Assembly: GCA_948567375.1 (NCBI GenBank)
Contig: OX419761.1
Span: 35,900,501 to 35,964,500, forward strand
DNA from: Lunularia cruciata
Taxonomy: Eukaryota; Streptophyta; Marchantiopsida; Lunulariales; Lunulariaceae
Direction: 5' to 3'
Length of the DNA stretch: 64,000 nt
This document shows, one piece after another, positions 33,395 through 44,864 of this stretch. The notes under the pieces were generated by a model. The model did not search any database. It was not told the DNA's origin and saw only the letters and a list, made by a program, of their open reading frames with translations. Position 1 is the stretch's first letter. Each line of letters begins with the position of its first letter. The position numbers and the translations under genes were made by a program.

Positions 33395-36300
33395 TCAATT
33401 CTTGGTTTCCGCACGACGTGCAGATCATTTCTCACACCAATGCAAAACTACAAAACCGCAATTTAGTTGACTGACAAAAGGAACATTTACTCGGGAGGGT
33501 GAATTTGAGTTTAGAATTTGAATAGTTAAGAGGGTGCATTTTGGATTTTGAATCCGCCAGAAAGTTCATAAATCAAAATCAACTCACCTAACCAAGTGGC
33601 CATCTTCTTGAGAAACCACGTCACCTCTTTTGACAATCATTTATTCAGTTATGGAATTCCTAAACCTCCGTAATATAGTGCCTGATTTTTATAAATAAAA
33701 TGCAACTTGGACAAAATACATCGCAACTGAGTTTACATAGCATTCATTTATTGCAATTTCATCTCGCTACTGAGTTCACTAAAAAATTTTTACAAGTCTG
33801 TTATTTATCCCATAAACATCCATCAAATCTATTTTTGAAACACCCTAGTGGACAACAGACCATAGACCGAAAGGAGATATGGAATCCGAGTTCCCTATAG
33901 TTCCGAGTTCTCTCCACCAGTTGTTGAAACCACAAGAACTATAGTTATTGGGTGTCAATGTTATGCATGTTTAAAGAATGGTATCAGTTTAATCTTTAGT
34001 CCTGTGCGTAAGTTGTACACATACTAGTGACAAGACGAATTCAAAATTTGGGAGAATATGAGGAGCAAGCTCATCTCACATGGCCAGTATATATTAGAAC
34101 GTGCTTACGTCTCTCCACTCCGTATGGTGATCTTTCCTAGTCCTCATCTGCAGTTCATAATATCGACTCACTGGGTGCAAATGATATGCGTAGGCCAGTT
34201 ACTTTTGTGAAGTACAATCTCTTTGATAATGAGGCTTTTCTCTGAATCTCTTGACATGAAAACTAGATGAAAGCTCAAAGGTATGAATTCTGACCAATAA
34301 AGCTATATAAAAATAAAAGTATTATTATAAGTAAATGGTATGAACACATTCTTTTCACAGCCATTTATACATCTATCTTTTAGATCTTATTTCTTCGGAT
34401 GAAAGTAAAGTAAAATGAAAAACTTCCTATTTGAAAATCTTGCTGTAGATTGGGTAAAAACTATTTATCTTGTAAGTATAAAGAAGATGATTTCATTTTG
34501 AAGCCTACATTGTCTATGTAACCTTTTGAACTTATTCTCTAGTTTGTTGATATTAAGTAGGTTGTTGTCAAAAAAAATGTAAGGAATAGATGTACAATAC
34601 ATGCTAGGTACAATTTGAAACTCTTCTATGTTATTTGTTTGATTTTCATTATTTCAAAAGAATAAAAATTAGTATCATTTTCAAACACATTAAAGACATC
34701 ATAAACTTGTATATTTTTGTGATAAATTTAGTTTATAAGAAAGAAATTTTAGAAGAGAAATTGATATAACTTTCAATTGGTACAACTTTGCTTTATCTAT
34801 CATGAAGTTGATGAGAGTATTGTTCTCAAATGTCAATAAATATCTTCCTAGTAGTGTTAAATTCCTGAAGTGTGTCAAATAGTTACATATTACTAATGAA
34901 CACAATTTAAATAACACCATTGCAGTCAAGAGAATAATTTGATTTGGAACTACTAGATATCCAAATTATAATAAGTCTATGATTTCACTTCTAGACAGCT
35001 TACCACTTTTGATTTTCTTTTAACTTGTGCAAAGCTATATCCCTAGATATCGAACATGATAGAGATTCAATATTACAAGGCCATATTATAAAATAAGTTG
35101 GACCCTCATATGTGAGGTTTCTAAATTCAGCTAAACTATATATATATACCACTTATATAAGTGGTCAATTGATAGATATTAACTTCTAGTAAAAGTCCCT
35201 ACCTTGAAAACTACCAAATGTGTCTACATCTTTTTCCTTGCCTTAATCGATATATGAAGAGTTGTTTGATGGACTATCCTGTCTTCCCTATTGTTGTTTG
35301 GAAAATTCGACATGAAGCTTGTAAGATTTATATTATTAGAGATCTTTTCATTTTGGTTAACTTCGATAATGTAGGTGGCAGAAACACCAATTTTGATTAC
35401 AGAATACAAACATCTTTATAAAGGTGTTTTTATTCTATTATAAAGTGAAATTAAATTTCCATATAAAAAGGGTTCCAATTTTGTCCTTATGGAGTTTTGT
35501 AACCATTCTATTAAAAGAGGGGGTTTCAGAATAACTTTACAAATTTTTGTATAATTTCTAAACTGCATTTACAAAATGTTTGAAAAATCTGTATGGGACG
35601 TTCAAAAAGTACATTCGGGTAGATTATGGAGATCCGTAAAAACTCTTTATTTTAAAAAAAATTCATAATACATGGTTCATAGGAAATAAGGAATGTAGAG
35701 TTTACACTGTAACCCCTTAAAAATTACCATTAATTGTAATTCAAGGTTAATAATTTTGTTTAAGCGGATCAAGAGAGAATTTAAAGAAAGTCTCGAGAAG
35801 ATACTTGAAGTCAGCGGGAGGTGCCGGAAGGTAATCGAGGGCACCTGGCCTTTCATTTCAATGCGGTAGGTGCTGGTTGGTACCGGTTTGCAGTCATTGG
35901 TGTTGGTTTGCATTGATTTTTCAAATATACTCCTACAAGTCTTGTGGTAGTCCAATTTGTCCTCCTCTCTATCACCTATTTGGTCTAACATTTATTTCCT
36001 TTTGGTACATCTCAACATCTATAAGTGAGAATCTAATTTTTAGAAATGAGCGTAAGTTGCACTAATTTCCTAGGAAATTACAATAGATTCAGTTATTAGC
36101 TCATAGGCAAGTTACAAAGTTCACTAAAACATATTATGAATGTTTGGTATTTTCCTGGTAGACACCTGTCATAACTATTCTTGAAACCCCTAGTATATCT
36201 TTGAAATGTGAAAAGTACATCTTGTAAGGATATGTTATAAATTGCTATTAAGCATTTCTAACCTTTTCAATTTTATTGTAATTATTTTTTGAGATCAATA

Positions 36301-36900
36301 TAAATCCATTGAAATTGTGTTGAAGTGTTTCTAGTTTTCAAATTTATTCTGATTAATTCTGGAGACCAAGATAAATCCACTAGCTTTTTATGCCTATGTC
36401 CACTCTACAAACATCTAACATCAAGGATACATACACCTCATTTTCTCCTAATATATATACTTGAAGATGAAGGGCTTTTCTTTGGATTTCATGACCTTTC
36501 CAAAGATCTTCAAAAGTGATATGCTATTTTCATGAAGTGAGGTAGAGTGTGGAGACTGTAGAGGAGAGGGAGAGATGTGAGATGAAAGATTTTTATTTCT
36601 TGAGGGCTCTCTAGCATATAGCACTCGAGTGAATAGTCTATTCTGTCTGTTTTTTAATTTTGGTTCCATTAGTATCTAGATTGAAGACTATGGAGAATTG
36701 AGTAAAAAGTAATGAGGTCTTTTTAGGCTTTTTAGGGTTTAGAGTTATCATTACACATCGAGAGTGATGGGTCAGGAATTTTTGTTTCTAATCTCTTGGT
36801 TTTCATGATTAAATTCCATGGGAATTTAGTTTGAAAATTTTGGAGATGGAAATTGGAAGTTATGAGAGTTTATGATTTTTAGGGTTTGAAGAGATTGTTT
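33395..36900. other. AT-rich stretch without supported genes
   Basis: Open frames are short and low-complexity on both strands. I saw no repeats with clear boundaries and no structural RNA. Confidence 0.4.
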
Positions 36901-36913
36901 TTTCTTATGTGAG

Positions 36914-37276
36914 TTGGGATATGAGGGGTTATGGTTTTGCATGTATGGGGAGATATGTAGAGGATCATCATGTGTTACTATTGTTATTCTTGTGCTAGCC
37001 ATGGCTACACCTCCCCATATGGGGCCGCCTAGAGCAGCTCGGGATACACCATGCCCGGTGTGTCCCGATCCTTCCCACGTGGGTCTTTACCTTGCAAGGG
37101 GTAAAGACCCATGTGGGAAGGATGCACAAGGACTAAGATTGGACCACTTGAGATGCCCACGTGACGCGAGATACCACATCGACAGCTATGACACTTGGGA
37201 TTATGCACGCTTCTTCCATCCCTTTGTTGACTGTTCCAAGGATACCGATCGAGTTTGTGGGAAGGTTAGTTCTTAG
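36914..37276 (+). CDS. Unrecognised Cys-containing open frame upstream of non-LTR copy B
   Basis: This 120-codon frame is GC-richer than its surroundings. From an internal Met near 37001 it reads MATPPHMGPPRAARDTPCPV, then a CPVCP motif, then GKDAQGLRLDHLRCPRDARY and YDTWDYARFFHPFVDCSKDT. The spaced cysteines and histidine (CPVCP...LDHLRC) could be a zinc-binding module at the N-terminus of the retrotransposon. Two hairpins lie inside the frame (37040-37123). I cannot assign a function, and the start codon is uncertain. Confidence 0.35.
   Translation: MGYEGLWFCMYGEICRGSSCVTIVILVLAMATPPHMGPPRAARDTPCPVCPDPSHVGLYLARGKDPCGKDAQGLRLDHLRCPRDARYHIDSYDTWDYARFFHPFVDCSKDTDRVCGKVSS
37040..37123. repeat. 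Two adjacent near-perfect inverted repeats
   Basis: Hairpin 1 has 11-bp arms, CGGGATACACC (37040-37050) and GGTGTGTCCCG (37057-37067), with one mismatch. Hairpin 2 has 24-bp arms at 37068-37091 and 37100-37123 around an 8-base loop, with a single mismatch (CCCACGTGGG against CCCATGTGGG). They abut each other in a GC-rich island. Confidence 0.9.
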
Positions 37277-37289
37277 GTAGGTTGCATTT

Positions 37290-40200
37290 TGGGGTTATTT
37301 GAGACTAGTTTTACATATCCATTTCTATTCCATAGGCTACCCGCACACTCCATGAGGAGGCTAGATAGGCTTTTCACTTACACTTGATCGTTTGGCACAT
37401 GATCCCTTGGACGAGTTAGCATGGTTCCTATTCTTCTTAATCCCTCAATGGTATCCTTGTTATGCTAGAGGAAGATGTGTGGAGCATATAGAGGTGGTTG
37501 GTAGATATTTTCAATTTTGAGTAGAGGATTGGGCGGCCTTTCAAGAGGAGTCTGTTAGGGCTACATGTTTTAGGAGATAAGTTTCACCACATGATACCAC
37601 AGAGTCCACTCGATTACAATGATGTAGGACATTGGGTCAAGCGGGAGAGTTTAGTAGAATAGCACGAGCGCTACATCCTTTGTCTATGGCTAGTCTACTA
37701 ATGAGACTATCTCTTCCCTATGTTCACTACATCCTATGGCAGTAGAGGGACTACCACTAGAGGTCTTAGATTATCAACCTAAGTAGCCTTTATGTCTTGG
37801 TAGGTCACTTTTTGCACAAGCATTGTGCATTGCCCCTTGCTTTTCCTTATGATGCTTGTTAGGGATGGTTTATGAGCACCTTAGAGATTTTTTTTAGGTA
37901 GATGATCCTTCTAGTTGTTTTACCATATTGTTTTAGGTAGTTGCATCAATAGCAAGAGGAGACATTCCTATGTCTATTAGTCGGGATTAGATGCTAATAG
38001 ACTTCTTGCAATGGAGAAGGACATTGGGGTATTAGACGGATTGCTATTGGAGAGATCTTTTTGCATTTGGTTAGTCATACCATTGTCCATCAACATCTTT
38101 CTCACTTTTGACAACACCTCAATCCACATCAATTTGGAGTAGCTACACTTAGAGGATATGAGGCTATATCTTTAGGCATTAGGGCCCTCCTAGATATCCA
38201 TCCAAAGTGGGTCATCCTATAGGTGGATGTTGAGAACACTTTCAATAACATCTCACGTGTATCCATCTTTAGAGAGCTTAGGGAGATTGGTGGTCCTTGG
38301 CAAGTCTTATTCCTTTTGTGTGGTCTTTTTATGGCTCTCTTGCTGCCCTTTACTACCAGCATGGTGGTTCACAAGAGGGAGTCACCGTCTTGGAGTCAGC
38401 TGTTTGTACATGTTAGGGAGACCCTTTAGGGGGACCTTATTTGCCATGGCTCACTTTAGAGTTCTCCTATCTATTACTTTGGCCATGTTAAGTTGTGTGT
38501 TTCCCTTGTTGGCAGATAATATACATATCGTGGGCCTTGTAGATCAAATTAGGCAGGCCTTTGACCACTTGACTACCAAGCTACATCTAGTAGGCTTGAG
38601 AGTCAAGGTGTCAAAGTGTAGGACATGGTCCCCTTTAAGTATCCCTCTCCACCTTGAGCTTTTAGAGGGGTGTATCACATCTACAGATGGACTATGTGTT
38701 CTTGGAGTGCTAGTAGGATCCAAGGATTTCATCACACGCTTCTTAGATGTTGCTCTTGTAGAGTATGTTCTCCACGTGGATGACCTTTTGTTACTAGGAG
38801 ATCCGTAGGTGGCATTTGGTATACTCTCCTCTAGTATTTCTTGTTGACCAACATACCTCATTCGTATAGTTCCCCCTCCTTGTCCTTCCTATCACATCTA
38901 AGAGCCTTTGATAGGAGGGTTATGGGAGTCTTTGGTGATATTATTGGACCAGGGACATTTGAGTGTTTGATAGTGGATTGGGCACATAGAAAAATGGCTC
39001 TACTGATCTTGTATGGAGGGCTTGCTATCTATGGAGGAGACGGCACCTATAGCATTTTTGGGTAGTTGAGCTTTCTCGGCACCCTTACTTTCCTTCCATT
39101 TTGTGGTTGTTTATAGGCCGGTTTGGAGACTTATGTGATAGAGGTAGAAGAAGGATCCTTTTCTCTCTAGATATTATTCTAGCGGATGAGAGATAGCCTA
39201 TCCTCACAAGCACGAGAGGACTTTCTATCTTTTGCTTCATTATCATCAGATTGGACTAGAGGTTTATAGTCTTCCTTGATGGAGCGATAGTGTGAGCATA
39301 TGCTACATTCTTTCTTAGTTGATTCGGCAATTCCTCATGCTACTAGAGCACGTCTTTGCTCTTGCTCTGGCAAGGGTGCAAGCTCTTGGATCCTAGCTCA
39401 ACCGAACATTAGGGCATTCCAACTTGCACCAACTATTTTCTCTATAGTGATGAGGTTTTTAGGTTTGGTCCACCCATCTGCATCTTAATTACTCACTTGT
39501 GAGTGTGGTTCTACACTAGATGCAACAGCGGTCCATATGACATGGTGCCCTTTTGGAGGATAGAGGATAGGTACCCATGATGCTATTAGGGACATAATGT
39601 TTGCTATGGCACGAGAGAGTGGATACTTGGCTTGGAGGGAGCATTTGTATGCTTTGCAGATGACATGTGTCAAGGCATACTTATACTTAGTCTGAGATAA
39701 TCAGGTGATAGTAGCGGGTGTCGTGGTTACGGACACCACGCGGGATACAATTTTGGAGGGAGTGATTACCCATCCCCCTAGGTAATCACTCCCTGGATCA
39801 CTCATTGACCATCCATCCCCTTGGATGTGCGAGTGCAACAAACAGGTCGCAAGGTCTCCAAGTGTAGGAGCATGCAACAAGGTCCTCTTTGTTCCTCTAG
39901 CCTTGGAGTTATATGGAGCGATGGACATGGAGTTTGACATATTTGTCAAGGAGTGCGCGAGAGCTTATCATGTTAGGCGCCCGGGGTACCACTCTCACTC
40001 TCATACTTTGTAGCATATTTTAGACAACATGGGTTCATTGCTCTATAGAGGGCAGTGGCTGGTGCAATCCATAGAAGAGCAGACACACTAGGTGATGCTT
40101 CTTCGGATGCTCTAGTTGTTTGTAGACCGTACGACTTGCATAGCTCGGATATCTTGTGTGCAGTAGGGCAGATTTCTCATATTGACTCTATTGAAGCTTA

Positions 40201-40290
40201 GCCCAATCTTACCTTTTTTGTCTCCCCCTTGTCTGGCTTGATGGGGTCTTCCCATCCTTCATGTTTTCTACACTATCACCCTTTTACTAT
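37290..40290 (+). mobile_element. Non-LTR retrotransposon copy B (degenerate)
   Basis: It aligns colinearly with copy A (minus) and copy C. The RT region in two frames reads NPHQFGVATLRGYEAISLGI and ILQVDVENTFNNISR (motif A), then GDPLGG, MAHFRVLLSITLAM and CVFPLLADNIHIVGL. In the last, the second catalytic Asp is Asn. Next come RVKVSKCRTWSPLSIP, LGVLVGSKDF and VEYVLHVDDLLLLGD. The C-terminal part holds CECGSTLD, MTWCPFGG and GTHDAIRDIMFAMARESGYL, then VVVTDTTRD, matching the zinc/nuclease-like end of copy A. It closes with the 3' tail (40184-40290). Numerous stops and frameshifts occur. The 5' boundary is uncertain. A 13-bp inverted repeat (39758-39770/39781-39793) marks a small insertion absent from copy C. 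Confidence 0.78.
40184..40290 (+). repeat. 3'-tail repeat (copy B end)
   Basis: It contains TCTATTGAAGCTTAGCCC, then TTGATGGGGTCTTCCCATCC and TTTTCTACACTATCACCC. It is the same tail as at 19898-20000 (reverse) and 51908-52010. Confidence 0.8.
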
Positions 40291-40587
40291 ACTTGAAGAT
40301 TATCACAATGCTTCTTTGTGCTAGATACCTGTACATTGATACCAGTACTATTGATTTATTAGTAATATTAAAATGTTTCATATTTTGTACTATTTAGCAG
40401 TTATCCTTATAAATTCTGCAACCTGGTCTAACAACCTCGTTTACGTGATGGCCATAAGTTTAAGTACTTGATGGCCCTAAAGCTTAACTGTGAATAATTC
40501 AAGTTGACTGCAGCTCTGCAGTAAAGTCATTTGCTGCACGACATGCACAGTGTACAAATCACTATATATGCGAGGGAAAGGTGAAGA

Positions 40588-40690
40588 AAATGGCGACCGC
40601 GTAGAAAACACGAAGAATGGGAAGGACCCATCGAGCCGTACAAGAGTGAGACAAAATAGGTCAAATGGGGCTAAACCCCCGAAAGGTCGG
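40588..40690 (-). repeat. Detached 3'-tail repeat
   Basis: GGCGACCGCGTAGAAAACAC through GGGGCTAAACCCCC matches the non-LTR 3' end in reverse orientation, but no RT or nuclease sequence follows on its 5' side. It is consistent with a severely 5'-truncated copy or a non-autonomous element sharing this end. Confidence 0.8.
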
Positions 40691-40834
40691 AATATAGGTT
40701 CTGTCATCCTTGACACCTTTGAGGTAGTTGTGGATTCGTTCTCCGCTCCCGGAGCTTTCTACACTATTCTACTGAGCTCTTCTTGGGGCACATTGCTTCC
40801 ATATCATGAAAGGTTCTTTTATGTGAAGGAAAAT

Positions 40835-40965
40835 TTGGAGAAAGTCCTGTACTTTCCAGAATGTAGAAACGAATAATGACATGGTTTAGAAAAAATTTCC
40901 TTTGGAGAAAGTCCTGTACTTTCCAGAATCTAGAAACGAATAATGACATGGTTTACAAAATTTTC
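40835..40965. repeat. Tandem duplication, 67-bp unit
   Basis: TTGGAGAAAGTCCTGTACTT begins at 40835 and 40902. The units differ at only a few positions. Confidence 0.9.
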
Positions 40966-40969
40966 TTGT

Positions 40970-41480
40970 GGAATATTTTGTTTCACTAAGGGAAAGGAAA
41001 TGACAACACAAAAAATGACGCGAGGAGGCTTAGTCCTCCTGTTTTTTTATATATATTCTTGTAATACACTTTTTGCATCTCAAGATGCCTAGTAACACCA
41101 ATACGTGACTGGTGACGGAGGTGTCCATCAAAGATTCAGCAGAGCACACACATGGAGGTGAATGTGAGGTAGACAAGTGACAAAAAGAGCTTTAAGTAAA
41201 AGCTTAGTCGATTCTGTCTGTCATTGCTGGTTAAACTTGTTAAACCGTTGTTAAACTTACTAAGTTACTTGATCGACGGCACGAATGAAAGAAATTTGTG
41301 GGAGCAGCGACATGGATTACAACGAAACTTTTTGTTTTACACCTGATTCGCATTGGTCAACTTCCTAAGTACGTGAGAAGCTGAAGACCTTGTGTTCAAT
41401 GACGGTCACTTCATGATCAGTGTTCTCCTAGCATGGGTAATTTCGTCGTGGAGAAGGTGAGATGCAAACCGATCGTTCGG
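40970..41480. other. Intergenic stretch upstream of the LEA promoter
   Basis: No gene seen. AT-rich near 41040 (TTTTTTTATATATATTC), with more mixed composition toward the LEA gene. Confidence 0.4.
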
Positions 41481-41498
41481 CTGAGAAGCAAGTTCCTC

Positions 41499-41506
41499 CC
41501 ACGTGG
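41499..41506. promoter_or_regulatory. G-box / ABRE-like element upstream of the LEA gene
   Basis: CCACGTGG with an ACGTGGTC context, about 370 bp before the LEA start codon. In land plants ACGT-core boxes of this type bind bZIP factors mediating ABA and desiccation responses. Its function here is inferred. Confidence 0.55.
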
Positions 41507-41542
41507 TCACTTATCCATAGTACTGCATAGTAAAATAATAAT

Positions 41543-41550
41543 ACACGTGT
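41543..41550. promoter_or_regulatory. Second ACGT-core element
   Basis: ACACGTGT, 44 bp downstream of the first box. ABRE-type responses usually need two such elements or a coupling element, so the pair strengthens the inference. Confidence 0.5.
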
Positions 41551-41683
41551 TAAAATGAGAGTGTGGCTTCGCTGGCCCTTGCGGCCATATGTATGAGCCT
41601 GCTATCGACACGTACTGTATTGACATGCCTTCGCATGCACTTTGTGACGAGAGGATTCAGCCGGCTCATATTCCCTCTCTTCG

Positions 41684-41690
41684 TTTATAT
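41684..41690 (+). promoter_or_regulatory. Possible TATA box of the LEA gene
   Basis: TTTATAT, 185 bp before the ATG. It would imply a 5' leader of roughly 150 nt. No transcript evidence is available. Confidence 0.4.
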
Positions 41691-41874
41691 CTTAGAACTC
41701 ACGGACCGCTGAGAACATCAACCGATGAGTGTACTATAGATCTAACCAAGTCCACCTGAGAATACAAGCTCACGGATCTATTTCACAGATAGAAACGCGA
41801 AACGGTGTCGAATTTCCGCATTTTCGTCGACACAATACATAGTTCATCGACAAGCAAGGACACCTGCTGTAAGG

Positions 41875-43922
41875 ATGGCGAAACTCTCGACATGGATGTT
41901 GCTTTTGGTGGTGGCGCTCTTCGCCTCTGCTGCTGTTGTGGTGAGATCGGAGGAGACTATTGGCCAAAAGGTCGATGCTGTGAAGGACGCAGCTCGTGAG
42001 AAAACTGAGTCGACATATGATATCACCGGGAAGAAGGTTGACGAGGCCAAGGATGCTACCAAGTCTACTAAGGATTCTGCTGCTGAGAAGGCATCGGAAA
42101 CAGCAGGCGAAGCATCTGATACCTCTAAAGACCTCGCAGGAAAGGCGAAAGACAACGCAGGATCAGCCAAGGAGACTGTTGAGGAAACCGCAAAGGGTGC
42201 TCAAGATACCTCAGGTTCTTACGTCGAGTGGGCTGTGGAGAAAGTGAAGAATCTCGCGGCATCAGCTCAACAGTAAGTCTATTCATTACTTAATCAAATG
42301 TGGAAAGTCCTTTTCATGGAGGATGCAGTTGGTTTGTGATGTCTGAAAGTGCCAATCTTGTATAGAGCCTACAAATGGAAGAGATTTCGGGAGAATAATA
42401 TATTTGAGAGCATTTAATGTTCCTAATCGTTTGTTGAGCTTAACGTAGTATATTCCCTTACCTGTCTACAGCTTAGCCAGTGAGACGTACACTGGTGCTA
42501 AGGACTCGGCCGCCGGAGCTGTCGAAGAGGGACAGAAGAAGGCTGGCGATGCAGCTGAGACTCTTTCTACCACCAAAGATGAGGCCTCAAAGAAGGCTGG
42601 CGATGTTACTCAAACTTCCAAGGACTATACTTCTACTGCAGGCGACAAGGTCAAGGAAACCAAGGACAAGGTTACCGACACTGTATCAGGTACAAAGTTA
42701 AACTAGGTCTCTTGTGTACTAAATCTGCACGGTGTAACCTGTTCCGGAATGGAACATGGAGCTGACTTGAGTTGGAGTTACTCTTGCCCGAGTGAAGTAA
42801 GCTGGTTCAGTCTAGCACTTAACGACGTGGGTATACTCTGGACAGCCATTGGGAACTGGTAAAGGGTGTCAGTGGAATTAAGTACCGATTCATATCTAGG
42901 ACGGATCTTAATGTCGGGAGCTGAGACGGAATCTAATAGAATTTAGGTGAAGTGTTGACTGTCATTTAGGACGGACCCTAATTCATGGGGAATGGTTTCA
43001 CCATGTTGCAGCTTCTATCAAGAGATGGGTTTCTCGCGCGAAAGCTAGCTTAAGCAAAGTGTACCCAGGTTGATATTGCCTAAATTGACCCAGCTCCTAA
43101 AGTTTTGGTTGTTGATGTTCTCACATCTCACAGTTTTTGTTTAAAGTCTTAATCACTTCCGATCGTGTATATCCTGCGTTTTATCATATTCGTTGTCTAT
43201 CGTCTTTCACCCGTAGTTTAGAGTCAAAACCTCACAACCTCACAATAGCACTTCACCTTCCCTTTTTGACTGGCGAATTGTGTACACATCATTTCCAGAT
43301 CAGTTGCCGCCTACTATTGCAGTATACAGAAGTGCCCGTTTTATCTTGTTCTGCCAGGCAAGCTTGTTATGTACTGTGCAGATAATCTCTGAAACCAAAT
43401 GCACCGAAGTTTGGTAAACTCCCATGATGTTGCTGTGGATTATGTCGGGGATAAAATCAAGTGTCAAGAAGAGAGTAAAAAGAAAAAGTATTGGCACGTC
43501 TCTGTTTTCCGTAGATCAGATCTTTGATATTTCATCAAGTTGACAGCTGTTGACGACATATGCTCTGTGTCTGTGCAGGAGCTACCGGGTACGCGAAGGA
43601 CAAGAGTAGCGAAGCCACTGACAAGACGAAGAAAACTGCCGAAGAGACTCTGAAGGCAGCCAAGGACAAGGCCGGTGCTGCTACCGATTACAGCAAGGAC
43701 AAGAGTGCCGAGACCACCAAGAGCGCACAAGAAAACTACGACAATGCTAAGAATGTTGTTGCTGACAAATTGAAGGCCACGCAGACCGGGACTCAGGATA
43801 CAACCGAACAGGCAAAGAGCGATTACGAGAAAGCAAAGGAGAGCTTATCTGAAGCTACTGGTCACTTGGGCGAAAAGTTGAAAGATGCCGCCAAGGTGGA
43901 CGCTTCTCACGAAGAATTGTAA
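41875..43922 (+). CDS. LEA_4-type late embryogenesis abundant protein, predicted ER-lumenal, three exons
   Basis: Exons are 41875-42272, 42472-42689 and 43579-43922. Both introns are GT-AG and all phases agree, giving 319 residues. Residues 1 to about 25 (MAKLSTWMLLLVVALFASAA...) form a signal peptide. The rest is hydrophilic, rich in Ala, Lys, Glu, Asp and Thr, with repeated LEA_4/group 3-like motifs (KDAAREKT, AKDATKSTKDSA, KKAGDAAETL, TKKTAEETLKAAKDKAGA). Such proteins are disordered in water and become helical on drying, protecting membranes and proteins. The C-terminus is HEEL, which fits the known [KRHQSA]-[DENQ]-E-L ER-retrieval pattern, so with the signal peptide the predicted site is the ER lumen. 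ABRE-like boxes upstream suggest ABA/desiccation control. The first ATG of the open frame was taken as start because it begins the signal peptide. Open frames at 41996-42247 and 42480-42701 are frame shadows. Confidence 0.9.
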
Positions 43923-44237
43923 ATATGTGCAGCAGAGATGGATAAGTACCACTTGGGGTATACTGCATCAACATTGCAACTCCAGCCTCCTCTGTCTTGG
44001 GAGTTCCAGCCATGAGTTGTCGGACCTGGATTCGAGAATATGCAAGAATTAATTTTCTTTCAGATAATTGAATCCGACTGTTTTCCGCAAAAGTGTTCCA
44101 GAAGCGAGAAATCCTAGAACTGCTTAGAGTACATAGGTTTGTGGTCAAGAGTTCTTTTACTTCTTAGGACGAATTCGTACAGAACTCTATTGAGCAACTG
44201 AAGTGATACGATCATTTCGATGTGTATATTCGTAAAT

Positions 44238-44243
44238 AATAAA
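44238..44243 (+). promoter_or_regulatory. Possible polyadenylation signal of the LEA gene
   Basis: AATAAA, about 316 bp after the stop codon. It is a plausible signal, though plant signals are loose. Confidence 0.35.
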
Positions 44244-44864
44244 CTGTAGACACAATTATGCATCAAGGAGTGATATATGGGACCGGATCTTTACAAGACG
44301 CATGATGGGTGCAGCATCTTTAGTTAAACTTACTGACTCATTGCCCTACACCATGTCCGCGAAATTTTTAATATTTACAATTACGACAGTGAATGAGTGC
44401 TTATTCTCGCAGTTCGTTTACATACATCAAAATTGAAGATGTATTGCAGAGAATTTATCCCAAAAGTATTAAGTTCAAGAAAGGAACTTAAAAGATTGAA
44501 AACTAACTAAAATAAGATAAGAAGCCCTTGACATTGGAAACGTTTTATATATATTTCCCGGAGGGCTGTATACGACACTGTTGTTTGGGGATTGTTGTTG
44601 TTTCCCCTAAACTCGAATATTGTCTTTGACTTGTACCGTGATACACTCTAAACTCTGAATATTTTCTGGACTCCTACCGTGAAACATACACTCTCAATAC
44701 AACTATTTGCGGTTTTTGCCAAATGTCCGTGACAAATGACACGTGACTTTTGCTTGATGACACGTGGCCCCACTTGGGCCCTTCACTTCACAAGAGGATG
44801 AACTTCCCTGTTGAGACATTTAGCAAGATACTCTCATTTTTGGGACACTTTGGGACCTCTTGTG

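Noticed and set aside
38544-38861. Minus-strand frame opposite the RT of copy B
   Set aside because: Shadow of the plus-strand RT sequence, which is recognisable.
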